A DNA stretch of 64,000 bases from Nevskia sp. Lineage in GTDB: Bacteria > Pseudomonadota > Gammaproteobacteria > Nevskiales > Nevskiaceae. The stretch covers positions 186,001 to 250,000 of the forward strand of contig JALNYU010000002.1 in assembly GCA_023229645.1 (NCBI GenBank), read 5' to 3'. The translations under genes were made by a program, and so were the position numbers. Shown here in pieces: positions 16,754-26,016 of the stretch (position 1 is its first letter; each line of letters starts with the position of its first letter). Below the pieces are notes generated by a model. It made no database searches. It saw only the letters and a list, made by a program, of their open reading frames with translations, and was not told the DNA's origin.

Positions 16754-17968
16754 TCAGTGCGGTGCGCCGGCAGCGATCCACGCTAGCATCTGGCTGCGCT
16801 CGGCGTCGCTCATCTGAGTCAAATTGCCGACCGGCATCGCGCCGCTTGCGAGTTGGACTTGCATGGCCGCTGCGTGTTCGAGCACGCGTTCCGGGGTGTC
16901 CAGCATCACACCTTTCGGCGGTGCGCTGAAGCCGGCGAAGCGGGGATGTTCGGCGTGGCAGACCGCGCAGCGTTCGGCGACGATGGCGAGCACCTGCTGA
17001 AACTGCGCTGCGGGCGGCTGGGTTGCTGAGGATGTTGCGACCGCCGATGCCGGCTTCAGCAGCCAAGCCACCAGCGCCAGCGCGATAAGCCCGATCAGCA
17101 ACGGCGTCGGCGCGGTACGGCCGCCACGCTCGTGGGCTTTGTGGCGATTGACGAACCAAACGCGGATCGTCGCGCCAGCGATGGTCAAACCGATCAACGC
17201 CAGCCAGTTATAGCCGCTGCCGTAGGTCATCGCGTAATGGTTGCTGATCATCACGAACAGCACCGGCAGCGTGAAATAGGTGTTGTGCACCGAGCGCTGC
17301 TTGCCGCGTTGGCCGTGAATCGGGCTCGGAACGCGGCCGGCCTTGATGTCGGCCACCATTTGCCGCTGCCCAGGGATGATCACAAAAAACACGTTCGCAG
17401 CCATGATGGTGCCGAGCAAGGCGCCGAAGTGTAGAAAGGCCCCGCGACCGCTAAAGACCTGGCACAAACCCCAGGCCGCAGCGGCCAGCAAAATGCCGAG
17501 CACGGTGCTCAGTGCGCCGTTATTCCGCGCCAGCGGTGATTGGCACAGCGCGTGATAAATCCCCCAGCCACCGAATAAGCTCGCGAGGCCGATCGCGATT
17601 GCCGCCGATGGCATGAGCGCGTACACCCGCGGGTCGATCAGATACAGTTCTGGCGCGCGGTAATACAGCAGGCAAAGCAGGAAAAAGCCACTCAGCCAGG
17701 TGCTATACGCTTCCCAATAAAACCAGTGCAACGTGCTTGGCAGTTGCGCCGGGGCTAGTTTGTATTTCTGCGGATTGTAAAAACCGCCGCCGTGTACCGC
17801 CCAGAGCTCGCCGCCGACGCCTTTATCGGTCAGCGTTTTGTCGTTTGGTACTAACAGGTGGTTGTCGAGCCAGACGAAGTAAAACGAAGCGCCGATCCAG
17901 GCGATGCCGACCACCACATGTGTCCAGCGCCCAAGTAGGCTGAGCCAATCGATCCAATACGCACCCAT
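16754..17968 (-). CDS. puuD: Membrane urate hydroxylase with cytochrome c domain
   Basis: A 404-residue PuuD-type urate hydroxylase, converting urate to 5-hydroxyisourate without making hydrogen peroxide. The N-terminal part has multiple membrane helices (it opens MGAYWIDWLSLLGRWTHVVV, with YFVWLDN and GGGFYNPQKY in family positions). The C-terminal domain carries a c-type heme motif CAVCH (Cys334, Cys337, His338) and NLTQMSDAER with a possible heme-ligand Met. The ATG at 17968 is used, two nt after the xdhC stop; an extension into xdhC is rejected. Electrons probably go to the respiratory chain, so urate oxidation depends on respiration. Confidence 0.93.
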   Translation of the reverse strand: MGAYWIDWLSLLGRWTHVVVGIAWIGASFYFVWLDNHLLVPNDKTLTDKGVGGELWAVHGGGFYNPQKYKLAPAQLPSTLHWFYWEAYSTWLSGFFLLCLLYYRAPELYLIDPRVYALMPSAAIAIGLASLFGGWGIYHALCQSPLARNNGALSTVLGILLAAAAWGLCQVFSGRGAFLHFGALLGTIMAANVFFVIIPGQRQMVADIKAGRVPSPIHGQRGKQRSVHNTYFTLPVLFVMISNHYAMTYGSGYNWLALIGLTIAGATIRVWFVNRHKAHERGGRTAPTPLLIGLIALALVAWLLKPASAVATSSATQPPAAQFQQVLAIVAERCAVCHAEHPRFAGFSAPPKGVMLDTPERVLEHAAAMQVQLASGAMPVGNLTQMSDAERSQMLAWIAAGAPH

Positions 17969-17970
17969 CG

Positions 17971-19101
17971 TCAGATGTTCTTCTCGTTGTTGTTTTTGCC
18001 GGCGGGAACAGGCCGCGATGCTTGGCCGCATTCGGCGCAATTATTGAGGCTGCAGCTCACTTCGTGATGCGGGCGGCGCAGCGCCAGCCCGGCACGTTTG
18101 GCGGCGTTGCCTTGCAGGAGCTGGGCAGCAATCGATACGGCGATTGCAGCCGGCCATTTGCTTGTGGCATTACCGGCGCCGACCGGGCAATTTAAGCGGG
18201 TTAGCGCTTGTGGTGTGATGCCATCGCGAAAGAGACGTGACCGGAACCGCGCCGCCTTACTCGTTGAGCCGATTAAGCCGAGGCTGGCGAAATCGTTCCG
18301 TTCCAAGATCGCGCGGCAGAGTTCATAGTCCAGCTGATGGCTGTGTGTGAGCACCAGGAAGCGGGTCTGGCTCGGCGCGCGGGCAACGGCGGCGACCGGA
18401 TCGACGAGCGCGAGCACGCTCAGTGAAACGGGTAAGTCGGCAGGGAAGAGCCCCGCGCGGCTATCGATCCAGGTGATTGCGAACGGCAAATCGACGACGA
18501 TCCGCACCAACGCTTGGCCGACATGGCCGGCGCCGAATACCCATAGCGGTGGATGAGCGGGGCCGGGCGCTTCGGTTAGCGTTTGTGCTGCGTCGTCAAA
18601 TGCGAATGCGGTTTCCTGCGCGGCGGCGGGTCGTAGCGTGTAGTGAATTTGGCCATCATCGAGCCGGCTTTCCAAACGCTGCGCATGCCGGCTGCGCTGC
18701 GCTTTATGGACAGCGCGCAGCAATGGCAGATCGTCCGTGCTAAAGCGGTTCAGCCAGACCGTTACCACCCCGCCGCAGCATTGGCCGAGTTCGGTACCGA
18801 GTACCAACCGTACCGTGCGCCCGCCGGCTTGCGATTGCAGCAATGCGTGCGCTGCCTGCAACGCCTGCCATTCCAGATTCCCACCGCCTATGGTGCCGAT
18901 CATGCGCGCGCTGCTGACCAGCATGCAGGCGCCGGCTTCGCGCGGCGCCGAGCCGCGAACATCGGCGATAACCACGCGCACCAACGCATCTTCCGACGTC
19001 AATAGTTCCAGCGCTTGCTGCGGCCAGTTGCGCAGTGGCGGCAACGGCTGCTCTAACGAAGCGCCGAGTTCAAGTGCTAATGGAATGCCGCGGGCGCTCA
19101 T
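17971..19101 (-). CDS. xdhC: Xanthine dehydrogenase accessory protein XdhC
   Basis: A 376-residue XdhC/CoxI-type chaperone that binds molybdenum cofactor, has it sulfurated and inserts it into the XdhB subunit. The N-terminal XdhC motif VRGSAPREAGACMLV and GTIGGGNLEWQAL, and the C-terminal Rossmann motif LWVFGAGHVGQALVRI with LGLIGSTSKAARFRS, are all present. The tail is cysteine-bearing (CSLNNCAECG). Its start overlaps the xdhB stop as ATGA. It belongs to the xdhABC unit and precedes puuD by two nt. Confidence 0.93.
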   Translation of the reverse strand: MSARGIPLALELGASLEQPLPPLRNWPQQALELLTSEDALVRVVIADVRGSAPREAGACMLVSSARMIGTIGGGNLEWQALQAAHALLQSQAGGRTVRLVLGTELGQCCGGVVTVWLNRFSTDDLPLLRAVHKAQRSRHAQRLESRLDDGQIHYTLRPAAAQETAFAFDDAAQTLTEAPGPAHPPLWVFGAGHVGQALVRIVVDLPFAITWIDSRAGLFPADLPVSLSVLALVDPVAAVARAPSQTRFLVLTHSHQLDYELCRAILERNDFASLGLIGSTSKAARFRSRLFRDGITPQALTRLNCPVGAGNATSKWPAAIAVSIAAQLLQGNAAKRAGLALRRPHHEVSCSLNNCAECGQASRPVPAGKNNNEKNI

Positions 19102-21416
19102 GTCAGGCGAATCGCATCAATTGCGTTCAGCACCGCTTCCGGCGTCGCCGGTGCTGGCAAATCCGGCAAGGCGCCGGCCGGGCCGCAGGCGGCAACCGCA
19201 TCGCGAATCGCGTGGAATACCGAGATCGCCAACATCAGCGGCGGCTCGCCGACGGCCTTCGAGCGATAAATCGTATCTTCCGGGTTCGGTGCATGTTCGA
19301 GTAAGCGCACTGTGGCGCGCGCCGGCCAGTCCCGCGCCGTTGGAATTTTATAGGTCGAGGGCGCGTGGGTTTTCAGCTCGCCACGGGCATTCCAGTACAG
19401 TTCTTCTGTCGTCAGCCAGCCCGCGCCTTGCAAGAATGCGCCTTCGATTTGGCCGAGATCGATGGCAGGATTTAGTGAGGTGCCGACGTCGTGCAGGATG
19501 TCTACAGCGAGCAACTGTGTTTCGCCGGTCAGCGTATCGATGGCGACTTCCGATACCGCCGCGCCATACGCGAAATAGAAAAACGGCCGGCCACTAAGGG
19601 TAGTACGGTCCCAGTGGATTTTCGGCGTTCGATAAAACCCCGTTGCCGATAAAGACACACGCGCTAAATAGGCTTGCCGAGCAAAGTCGGCGAATGGAAT
19701 CATATGCTTGCCGATTTGGACGATTCCATTTTCGATTTTGATGGCGTCTGCGGTGACCTGATAGGTCTCGCAAGCGTAGTCCACGAGGCGCTGCCGCAAC
19801 GTGTGCGCCGCCGCTTGCGCCGCCTTGCCGTTGAGATCAGAGCCCGACGACGCTGCCGTTGCCGAGGTATTCGGGACTTTTGCGGTATCCGTCGCGCTAA
19901 CGCGAATATGCGACGCCGGCAGCCCGAGCTCGGTCGCGACGATCTGCGCAATCTTCGTATGCAGGCCCTGGCCCATTTCGGTGCCGCCGTGATTCACCAG
20001 CACTGAACCATCGTTGTAGATATGGAGCAGCGCACCGGCTTGGTTGAAAAACGTGGCGTTGAACGAAATACCAAACTTCACCGGCGTCAGCGCAAGCCCG
20101 CGTTTGATAATCGGATTCGCGGCGTTCCATGCGGTAATTTCCGCTCGACGCTGACGGTAGCCGCTGCTGGCTTCGAGTTGGTCGGCCAAGATGTGCAAGA
20201 CATTGTCTTCGACGATCTGGCCGTAATGAGTTTGATTGCGCTGCGCAATCCCGTAAAAATTGCGCCGACGGATTTCGAGCGCATCGCGGCCCAGTGTCCG
20301 TGCGATGTCTTCGACAATCTGTTCGATCACCATCATGCCCTGCGGCCCGCCGAAGCCGCGAAACGCGGTGTTCGAGACGGTATGGGTTTTTAGCCGGCGC
20401 GAGACGACTTCAACGTGTTCGAGAAAGTAGGCGTTGTCGAGATGGCAGATCGCGCGGTCGTTTACCGGCCCGGATAAATCTGCCGAATAACCGCAGCGCG
20501 ACGCGAGCATGACTTTCAGCGCGCGTATGCCGCCATCGTCATCAAAGCCGACGGTGTAGTCGGCGAGGAAGTCGTGGCGCTTGCCGGTGATCAACATATC
20601 GGCGTCGCGCTCCAGGCGCAGCTTCACCGGCCGCCCGGTTTTGCGCGCCAGCACCGCCGCCGCCGCCGCGATCAGCGCCGGTTGACTTTCTTTGCCGCCG
20701 AAGCCGCCGCCCATACGCCGGCATTGCACCGTCACCGCATGCGAATGCAGCGCCAGCGCGTGGGCAACGACGTGCTGAACCTCGGTCGGGTGTTGGGTCG
20801 AGCTGTAAATCAGCAGTGCGCCATCGTCCTGTGGCAGCGCCGCGGCAATTTGGCCTTCGAGATAAAACTGATCTTGGCCGCCGATGGTAACGGTGCCGCT
20901 GAGCTGCCGCGGCGCGGCGGCGAGCGCGGCGTCCGGTGTGCCGTGGACAAGGTGCTGGCGCGGAATGACATCGCTATCGGCGGCCAACGCCGCGCGGATG
21001 TCGAGGATCGCTGGCAGCGGCGCGTATTCAATTTTCGCCGCCAGCGCCGCTTTGCGCGCCGCTTCAAAGCTCGTTGCGGCGACCGCGAACAGCGGCTGCC
21101 CGGCGTATTGCACGAGGCCTTCGGCGAAGATTGGATCGTCTTTGACGATGCCACCGTAATTATTTTCGCCGGGAATATCGGCAGCGGTCGCGACCGCAAC
21201 CACGCCCGGCATCGCCAGCACCGGCGTTAGGTCCAGCGCCAACACGCGGCCGTGGGCGATGGTGCTGATACCGAACGCGGCGTGCAGCGTGCTGGCCGGT
21301 AACGGGATGTCATCGGTATAAGCGGCGCGGCCGGTGACGTGCAGCGCGGCGCTTTCGTGCGCCTGCGACGCGCCAACGCCAGCGGTATCAGGCAGCGTTG
21401 CTTCGGCGCCGCTCAT
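19098..21416 (-). CDS. xdhB: Xanthine dehydrogenase, molybdopterin-binding large subunit
   Basis: A 772-residue catalytic subunit that hydroxylates hypoxanthine and xanthine to urate at the molybdenum centre. It has the aldehyde oxidase/xanthine dehydrogenase hammerhead domain (HVTGRAAYTDDIP near the N-terminus), the molybdopterin motif GGGFGGKE (236-243), and the active-site loop containing NTAFRGFGGPQGM whose Arg contacts the purine. The C-terminal SKAVGEPPLML holds the conserved catalytic Glu. Start and stop both overlap neighbours by 4 nt, so xdhA-xdhB-xdhC are translated as a coupled set. Confidence 0.95.
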   Translation of the reverse strand: MSGAEATLPDTAGVGASQAHESAALHVTGRAAYTDDIPLPASTLHAAFGISTIAHGRVLALDLTPVLAMPGVVAVATAADIPGENNYGGIVKDDPIFAEGLVQYAGQPLFAVAATSFEAARKAALAAKIEYAPLPAILDIRAALAADSDVIPRQHLVHGTPDAALAAAPRQLSGTVTIGGQDQFYLEGQIAAALPQDDGALLIYSSTQHPTEVQHVVAHALALHSHAVTVQCRRMGGGFGGKESQPALIAAAAAVLARKTGRPVKLRLERDADMLITGKRHDFLADYTVGFDDDGGIRALKVMLASRCGYSADLSGPVNDRAICHLDNAYFLEHVEVVSRRLKTHTVSNTAFRGFGGPQGMMVIEQIVEDIARTLGRDALEIRRRNFYGIAQRNQTHYGQIVEDNVLHILADQLEASSGYRQRRAEITAWNAANPIIKRGLALTPVKFGISFNATFFNQAGALLHIYNDGSVLVNHGGTEMGQGLHTKIAQIVATELGLPASHIRVSATDTAKVPNTSATAASSGSDLNGKAAQAAAHTLRQRLVDYACETYQVTADAIKIENGIVQIGKHMIPFADFARQAYLARVSLSATGFYRTPKIHWDRTTLSGRPFFYFAYGAAVSEVAIDTLTGETQLLAVDILHDVGTSLNPAIDLGQIEGAFLQGAGWLTTEELYWNARGELKTHAPSTYKIPTARDWPARATVRLLEHAPNPEDTIYRSKAVGEPPLMLAISVFHAIRDAVAACGPAGALPDLPAPATPEAVLNAIDAIRLT

Positions 21417-22891
21417 GGCACCGCCACCGCGTGCGTACGCAAAACCGGCAGCGGCAGACCAGGCGCGGCGTCGCTGTGTTCGAGATAAAAACGCTGGAGC
21501 AAATTACCGGCTGCGCGCAGGCGGTAAGCGCTGCTCGCGCGCAGGTCGCTGAGCGGCTGGAAGTCCGCCGCGAGTGCGGCCGCGGCACGCGTGAAAGCGG
21601 CTTCAGTCCAAGCTTGGCCAATCAACGCGGCTTCGGCCTGCACTGCTCGCGCCGGCACCGCGGCCATGCCGCCGAACGCGAGTTTTGCATCGACAATGAT
21701 GCCATCGACAATTCGTAATGCGAACGCCGCACAGACGGCGGAGATGTCTTGATCGATCCGCTTCGAGAGCTTGTAGCAGGCGAATTTCGTGTCGATGGCG
21801 GCGTGCGGAATGCGAATACCGGCAACGAATTCACCCGGCGCCAAATCTTTCTGCTGATAGCCGAGGTAAAACGCGTGCAACGGCAGCCGGCGCGTGCTGG
21901 CAGCGTGTCGTAGCAGCACCTCGGCATTCAGCGCCAGCAATGGCGGCATTGAATCGCCGATCGGCGAGCCATTCGCCACGTTGCCGCCCAAGGTGCCGCT
22001 GTTGCGCACCGGCGGTGACGCGAAGCGCTGCGCCACTTCGGCCAAGCTGGGGTAATGCGCGATGAGCGCCGCCCAAGCGTCGGTAAGCGAGGCGGCGGCG
22101 CCAATCGTCAGTGCCTCGGTATCATCGGAGATGGTTTTTAATTCGGCGATGTCGCCGAGATAAATGATCGGCGGCAGCGCGCGCAGTTGTTTCGTGACCC
22201 AGAGGCCAATGTCGGTGCCGCCTGCGAGCAGCAGCGCGTTCGGTGTTGCCGCATACGCAGTTGCGAGCGCTTCGATACTGCGCGGTGCTTGGAAACCGGG
22301 CAGGGCGGCGGCTTCGTCATTTTGCACGGCACGCAATGCGGTGATCAGCGCCGGTGCCTGCGCGGCAACGCGGCTCCAATGGCTGGGCTCGGCGTATTGG
22401 CTGGCTTTGCAGCCGGCGTCGATGATCGGCCGATAACCGGTGCAGCGGCAGAGATTGCCGGCCAGTGCTTCGACCACCGTTTCGCGCGTCGGCGCCGCGT
22501 TGCGCAAATACAGCGCGAATAAGGACATCACAAAGCCCGGCGTGCAGAAGCCACATTGTGAGGCGTGGCAGTCGACCATCGCCTGTTGCACCGGATGCAG
22601 CGTACCGTCTGCTGCCTGCAGGCTTTCGACCGTCACCAGCGCCTTGCCAGCGACGGTTGGCAGAAAGCGAATGCAGCTGTTTACCGCGCGATAGTCGATG
22701 TGCTCGCCGTTTAGCTCGCCGAGCACAACGGTGCAGGCGCCGCAATCGCCCTCGGCGCAACCTTCTTTGGTGCCGCAGCGGCCCTGTTCGCGCAGGTAAT
22801 CGAGCAGCGTGGTGGTCGGCTTGGCGTCGGTGACGGTCACGACTTGGCCATCGAGCACGAAGCGGATGGCGGCGGCAGCGTTGTTCGTCAT
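21413..22891 (-). CDS. xdhA: Xanthine dehydrogenase, iron-sulfur/FAD small subunit
   Basis: A 492-residue electron-transfer subunit. The plant-type 2Fe-2S ligands Cys45, Cys50 and Cys53 (GCAEGDCGAC) and Cys73 are followed by the second cluster in QCGFCTPGF and GNLCRCTGYRP. The FAD-binding domain starts near residue 195 with LLLAGGTDIGLW and includes GGNVANGSPIGDS. It passes electrons from molybdenum to NAD+. It follows uraH by one nt and overlaps xdhB by 4 nt. Confidence 0.95.
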   Translation of the reverse strand: MTNNAAAAIRFVLDGQVVTVTDAKPTTTLLDYLREQGRCGTKEGCAEGDCGACTVVLGELNGEHIDYRAVNSCIRFLPTVAGKALVTVESLQAADGTLHPVQQAMVDCHASQCGFCTPGFVMSLFALYLRNAAPTRETVVEALAGNLCRCTGYRPIIDAGCKASQYAEPSHWSRVAAQAPALITALRAVQNDEAAALPGFQAPRSIEALATAYAATPNALLLAGGTDIGLWVTKQLRALPPIIYLGDIAELKTISDDTEALTIGAAASLTDAWAALIAHYPSLAEVAQRFASPPVRNSGTLGGNVANGSPIGDSMPPLLALNAEVLLRHAASTRRLPLHAFYLGYQQKDLAPGEFVAGIRIPHAAIDTKFACYKLSKRIDQDISAVCAAFALRIVDGIIVDAKLAFGGMAAVPARAVQAEAALIGQAWTEAAFTRAAAALAADFQPLSDLRASSAYRLRAAGNLLQRFYLEHSDAAPGLPLPVLRTHAVAVP

Positions 22892-22892
22892 C

Positions 22893-23243
22893 TCAGCTGC
22901 CGCGATACGTGGAGTAGCTCCACGGCGATACCAGCAGCGGTACGTGATAATTCTGGCTGGGGTCGGCGATGCCGAAGCGCAGCGTTACATCGTTTAAAAA
23001 CGGCGGTTCCGGCAGCGCAGTGCCGAGCGCGCGGAAATAACCGGCAACGTCGAATACCAACTCGTACTGGCCGACTTCAAGAGCGGCACCTTCGAGCAGC
23101 GGCTGATCGCAGCGGCCGTCGGCATTGGTTGCGCGCGCGCTGAGTTTTTCCGGCTGCGGGCCGCAGCGATACAGCGCCAGCGCCATATTTGCGGCGGGCC
23201 GGCCATTTGCGGTGTCCAGCACGTGTGTTGTTAGCTTTCCCAT
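22893..23243 (-). CDS. uraH: 5-hydroxyisourate hydrolase (transthyretin-like)
   Basis: A 116-residue HIU hydrolase that opens 5-hydroxyisourate to OHCU. It starts LTTHVLDTANGRPA with the catalytic His in the family pattern, has YHVPLLVSPWSYSTYRGS near the end and finishes with the diagnostic YRGS tetrapeptide. No signal peptide, so cytoplasmic. It is the first gene of the minus-strand purine operon; the 182-nt gap before the divergent lipoprotein gene must hold the operon promoter. Confidence 0.95.
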   Translation of the reverse strand: MGKLTTHVLDTANGRPAANMALALYRCGPQPEKLSARATNADGRCDQPLLEGAALEVGQYELVFDVAGYFRALGTALPEPPFLNDVTLRFGIADPSQNYHVPLLVSPWSYSTYRGS

Positions 23244-23425
23244 TTTTTTCTAGGCGTTATGTTGTACGGCTCCGGCAATTCCGCAAAGCCTATGCCAGCG
23301 AACGCCCATTATGCCGCGCGGCGGGCAAGGCAAGGCGCGTAGAATTTAACCGCCGACCCGGAAACGCTGCGGCGTATACGCGGTCTGAGTTCGGTTGATA
23401 CGTTCCGCCACGCCCGGAGATTGAT

Positions 23426-25282
23426 GTGCAGCGCCCTCTGTTCCGTTTTCTACTGTTGATGGCGGCTGCGTCCAGCAGCGCCTGCGCCACGCATTTCATT
23501 GAACCACGCGAAGTTGAGCTGCAGGGCCGCGCGCCGACCGGCAACTTGGTCGACGAGGCCTATCTGCAGGTCCAGGTCAGCAGTAATCTCGGCGATAACG
23601 CCGATAAGATCGATCTCGGCTCCGGTTCCGGCGCGCCGAAGTTGATCGTCGTCACCGCCAAGCTGCAGCCGAACGCCGGGCTCGGCGCTGACGCTGCGGC
23701 GCCGGAAGTACCGGTGCTGACTTACGACGTCGAGCAGGCGCATAGCGAAGATCTCACCGCGAAGAATCTCGCCAGCGGCTTGGTAATCAATGAACGCTCG
23801 CTCGCCGGTGCTGCAACGCTGCAGCTAATCGTTCGCGGGATTTCCGCCAGCGGCGCGGCAACCTTGGCGCCGCTGCTGAACTCGGCGAAGAAATACCCGG
23901 CGTTTTTAACCGGTGCCTCGGCCTTGGTCGGCGGCTTGCCCGGCACTGCGTTTCAGGCGTTCATCGTGCCGGTGCTTGAGCAGTCGGTTGAGGGCTCGCA
24001 GCACAAGTGGGAGCGGAAGAAGGAGCACACGTTTCAGATCAACGGCAATTTATCGGAACTCGACGGCAAGTCGATCGCGTTTCTATTGTTGACCGATAAC
24101 GCCCGCGAGCTGCCGAAAGTTGACCTCTGCGCACGAACCGGCGACGCGCCGCGGCTCTGTACCGGTGCGGCCGGCAAGCAGCAGACGCTGAAAACGCCGT
24201 ACGTCATTTTCCAGCTACAACTCGCGGAATACCGGCCGCTCGATGACTTGCTCCGTACCGGCGGCCCCTGCAGTACCGACCGCGCGGTGCTCGGCAAAAT
24301 TGGCGAGGCGATCAGCGCTGGCGCTCTGAGCAATCGCCAAGCACTGCTCGAAGATTTGATCCTGCGGCGGCGTCAGGTTTTGGCCGAAATTCGCGAGTCC
24401 GGTGGTTCGATGGATCGTTTATCGCGCGCCGCCTGGCATTTCCAACGGCTAAGCTCGCCGTTGCCGGACAGCCCACGCTACGGCTATTGGCAGCGTTATT
24501 TCGCACCGCGCGCGGCACGACTGGATGAGTGCATCAGCACAACGGTTGCGACGACCTCAATCACTGCGCAGCGGATCTGGCCGGCGTTATTGAATGGCTT
24601 CCGCAGCATTGATGAGGTTGAAGCCGCAGCGCAGATTTATGGCGATGCGCTGCCGCCCGATACCTCGCAATTAACGATGCTGGAAAACCGGCTGCAGCAG
24701 TTGCAAAGCGCGGGCGCTACGCCGGGTATCGACCCGGAATCGCACGCTTATCTGGTGTCCGGCGCGAGTACGGCTTCGAGCTTACTGGAGCGCTACTACC
24801 GCGCCGAAGTGCTGCGCATTACGCACAGCCAAGACAACCCCGAAAAAGCCGCCAGTGAATTGAAAAAGCTGATCGCAAAAACCCGTTGCGTGACCTGCGC
24901 CAGCGTCATCAACACCACGCTTTCGACGCTGCAAGCTGCAACCGATACCCGCACTGCAGAAGCGGCGGTACAGCGCGATAACTTGGTGGTTGATGCCTTG
25001 CGCGCCAATGCCCGCGTTGATGCTGCACATAGTGTCACCGGCATCGCGGCGAATAGCGGCGAGGTGCTACGCGATGCGGTAAATAAGAGTTTAGACGTCA
25101 AACCCAATCACGCCGATGCCGCGCCTGCACTCGACGCACTGCACGGCAAGGTGGACGCACAGCGAGACCGCGCCGACGCCGCGCTCGACAACGCCACGCC
25201 ACCGCAGCCAGCGCCGGTAACGCCGGTTTCGACCCAGAGCAACGCTGAAGCTGCTAACGCTACGGCGACACTACAGCGCTGA
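23426..25282 (+). CDS. Unrecognised 618-residue lipoprotein
   Basis: I do not recognise this family. A signal peptide ends in SSSAC, so Cys20 is probably lipidated and the protein periplasmic, anchored to a membrane. The N-terminal half is beta-rich and regular (IEPREVELQGRAPTG, KLIVVTAKLQPN); the centre is helical with charged segments (RRRQVLAEIRESGG); the C-terminal 150 residues are Ala-rich helices ending in a Pro/Ala/Thr tail. Paired Cys residues (RCVTCASV) may form a disulfide. A GTG start preceded by GGAGA at 5-nt spacing is chosen. Divergent from the purine operon and followed after 19 nt by the GST gene. Confidence 0.75.
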   Translation: MQRPLFRFLLLMAAASSSACATHFIEPREVELQGRAPTGNLVDEAYLQVQVSSNLGDNADKIDLGSGSGAPKLIVVTAKLQPNAGLGADAAAPEVPVLTYDVEQAHSEDLTAKNLASGLVINERSLAGAATLQLIVRGISASGAATLAPLLNSAKKYPAFLTGASALVGGLPGTAFQAFIVPVLEQSVEGSQHKWERKKEHTFQINGNLSELDGKSIAFLLLTDNARELPKVDLCARTGDAPRLCTGAAGKQQTLKTPYVIFQLQLAEYRPLDDLLRTGGPCSTDRAVLGKIGEAISAGALSNRQALLEDLILRRRQVLAEIRESGGSMDRLSRAAWHFQRLSSPLPDSPRYGYWQRYFAPRAARLDECISTTVATTSITAQRIWPALLNGFRSIDEVEAAAQIYGDALPPDTSQLTMLENRLQQLQSAGATPGIDPESHAYLVSGASTASSLLERYYRAEVLRITHSQDNPEKAASELKKLIAKTRCVTCASVINTTLSTLQAATDTRTAEAAVQRDNLVVDALRANARVDAAHSVTGIAANSGEVLRDAVNKSLDVKPNHADAAPALDALHGKVDAQRDRADAALDNATPPQPAPVTPVSTQSNAEAANATATLQR

Positions 25283-25301
25283 AATTCTAATCAAGGAGAA
25301 G

Positions 25302-26015
25302 ATGATGATTGATCTGTATTACTGGACCACGCCGAATGGTCACAAGATCACAATGTTTCTGGAAGAAGCGGCGCTGCCGTATCGAATCGTGCCGGTGAAC
25401 ATCAGCAAAGGCGAGCAGTTTCAAAGTGAGTTCCTGAAGATCGCGCCGAACAACCGCATTCCGGCGATTGTCGATCACGCCCCGGCGGACGGTGGCGAGC
25501 CGCTCAGTCTGTTTGAGTCCGGCGCAATACTGCTGTACCTCGCCGATAAAACCGGCCGCTACATTCCGCGCGACTTACGTGGCCGTAATGCGGTACTGGA
25601 GTGGTTGTTCTGGCAAATGGGCGGCTTGGGGCCGATGGCCGGCCAGAACCACCATTTCACGCAATACGCGCCGGAACAAATTCCGTACGCAATTCAACGC
25701 TACGTGAAAGAAACCGCACGCCTGTATGCCGTACTCGACAAGCGCCTCAGCGGCCGCGATTTCATTCACGGCGATTATTCCATTGCCGACATGGCCTGCT
25801 ATCCGTGGATCGTGCCGCACGAACGGCAAAAACAAAACCTCGACGATTTCCCGAACCTGAAACGCTGGTTCCACACCATCCAAGCCCGGCCGGCGACGGT
25901 TCGCGCTTACGAGAAGGCAAAAGAAATCAACACTGCCCCGACTGTCAGCGAAGAAGCCAAGCGCGTGCTGTTTGGCCAAGACGCCAGCACGATACGGGGC
26001 GCGGCGGCGGTTTAG
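25302..26015 (+). CDS. Glutathione S-transferase, YfcG-like
   Basis: A 237-residue GST-fold protein with the N-terminal thioredoxin-like domain LYYWTTPNGHKITMFLEE, whose TTPNG replaces the catalytic Tyr/Ser as in the Nu-class YfcG/YghU proteins that reduce disulfides with glutathione. The IPAIVDH and LFESGAILLYLADKTG glutathione-binding segments follow, then an all-helical C-terminal domain with GDYSIADMACYPW. AAGGAG precedes a tandem ATGATG start. Same strand as the lipoprotein. The IS5 element begins 4 nt beyond its stop codon, so its natural terminator has been displaced. Confidence 0.88.
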   Translation: MMIDLYYWTTPNGHKITMFLEEAALPYRIVPVNISKGEQFQSEFLKIAPNNRIPAIVDHAPADGGEPLSLFESGAILLYLADKTGRYIPRDLRGRNAVLEWLFWQMGGLGPMAGQNHHFTQYAPEQIPYAIQRYVKETARLYAVLDKRLSGRDFIHGDYSIADMACYPWIVPHERQKQNLDDFPNLKRWFHTIQARPATVRAYEKAKEINTAPTVSEEAKRVLFGQDASTIRGAAAV

Positions 26016-26016
26016 C

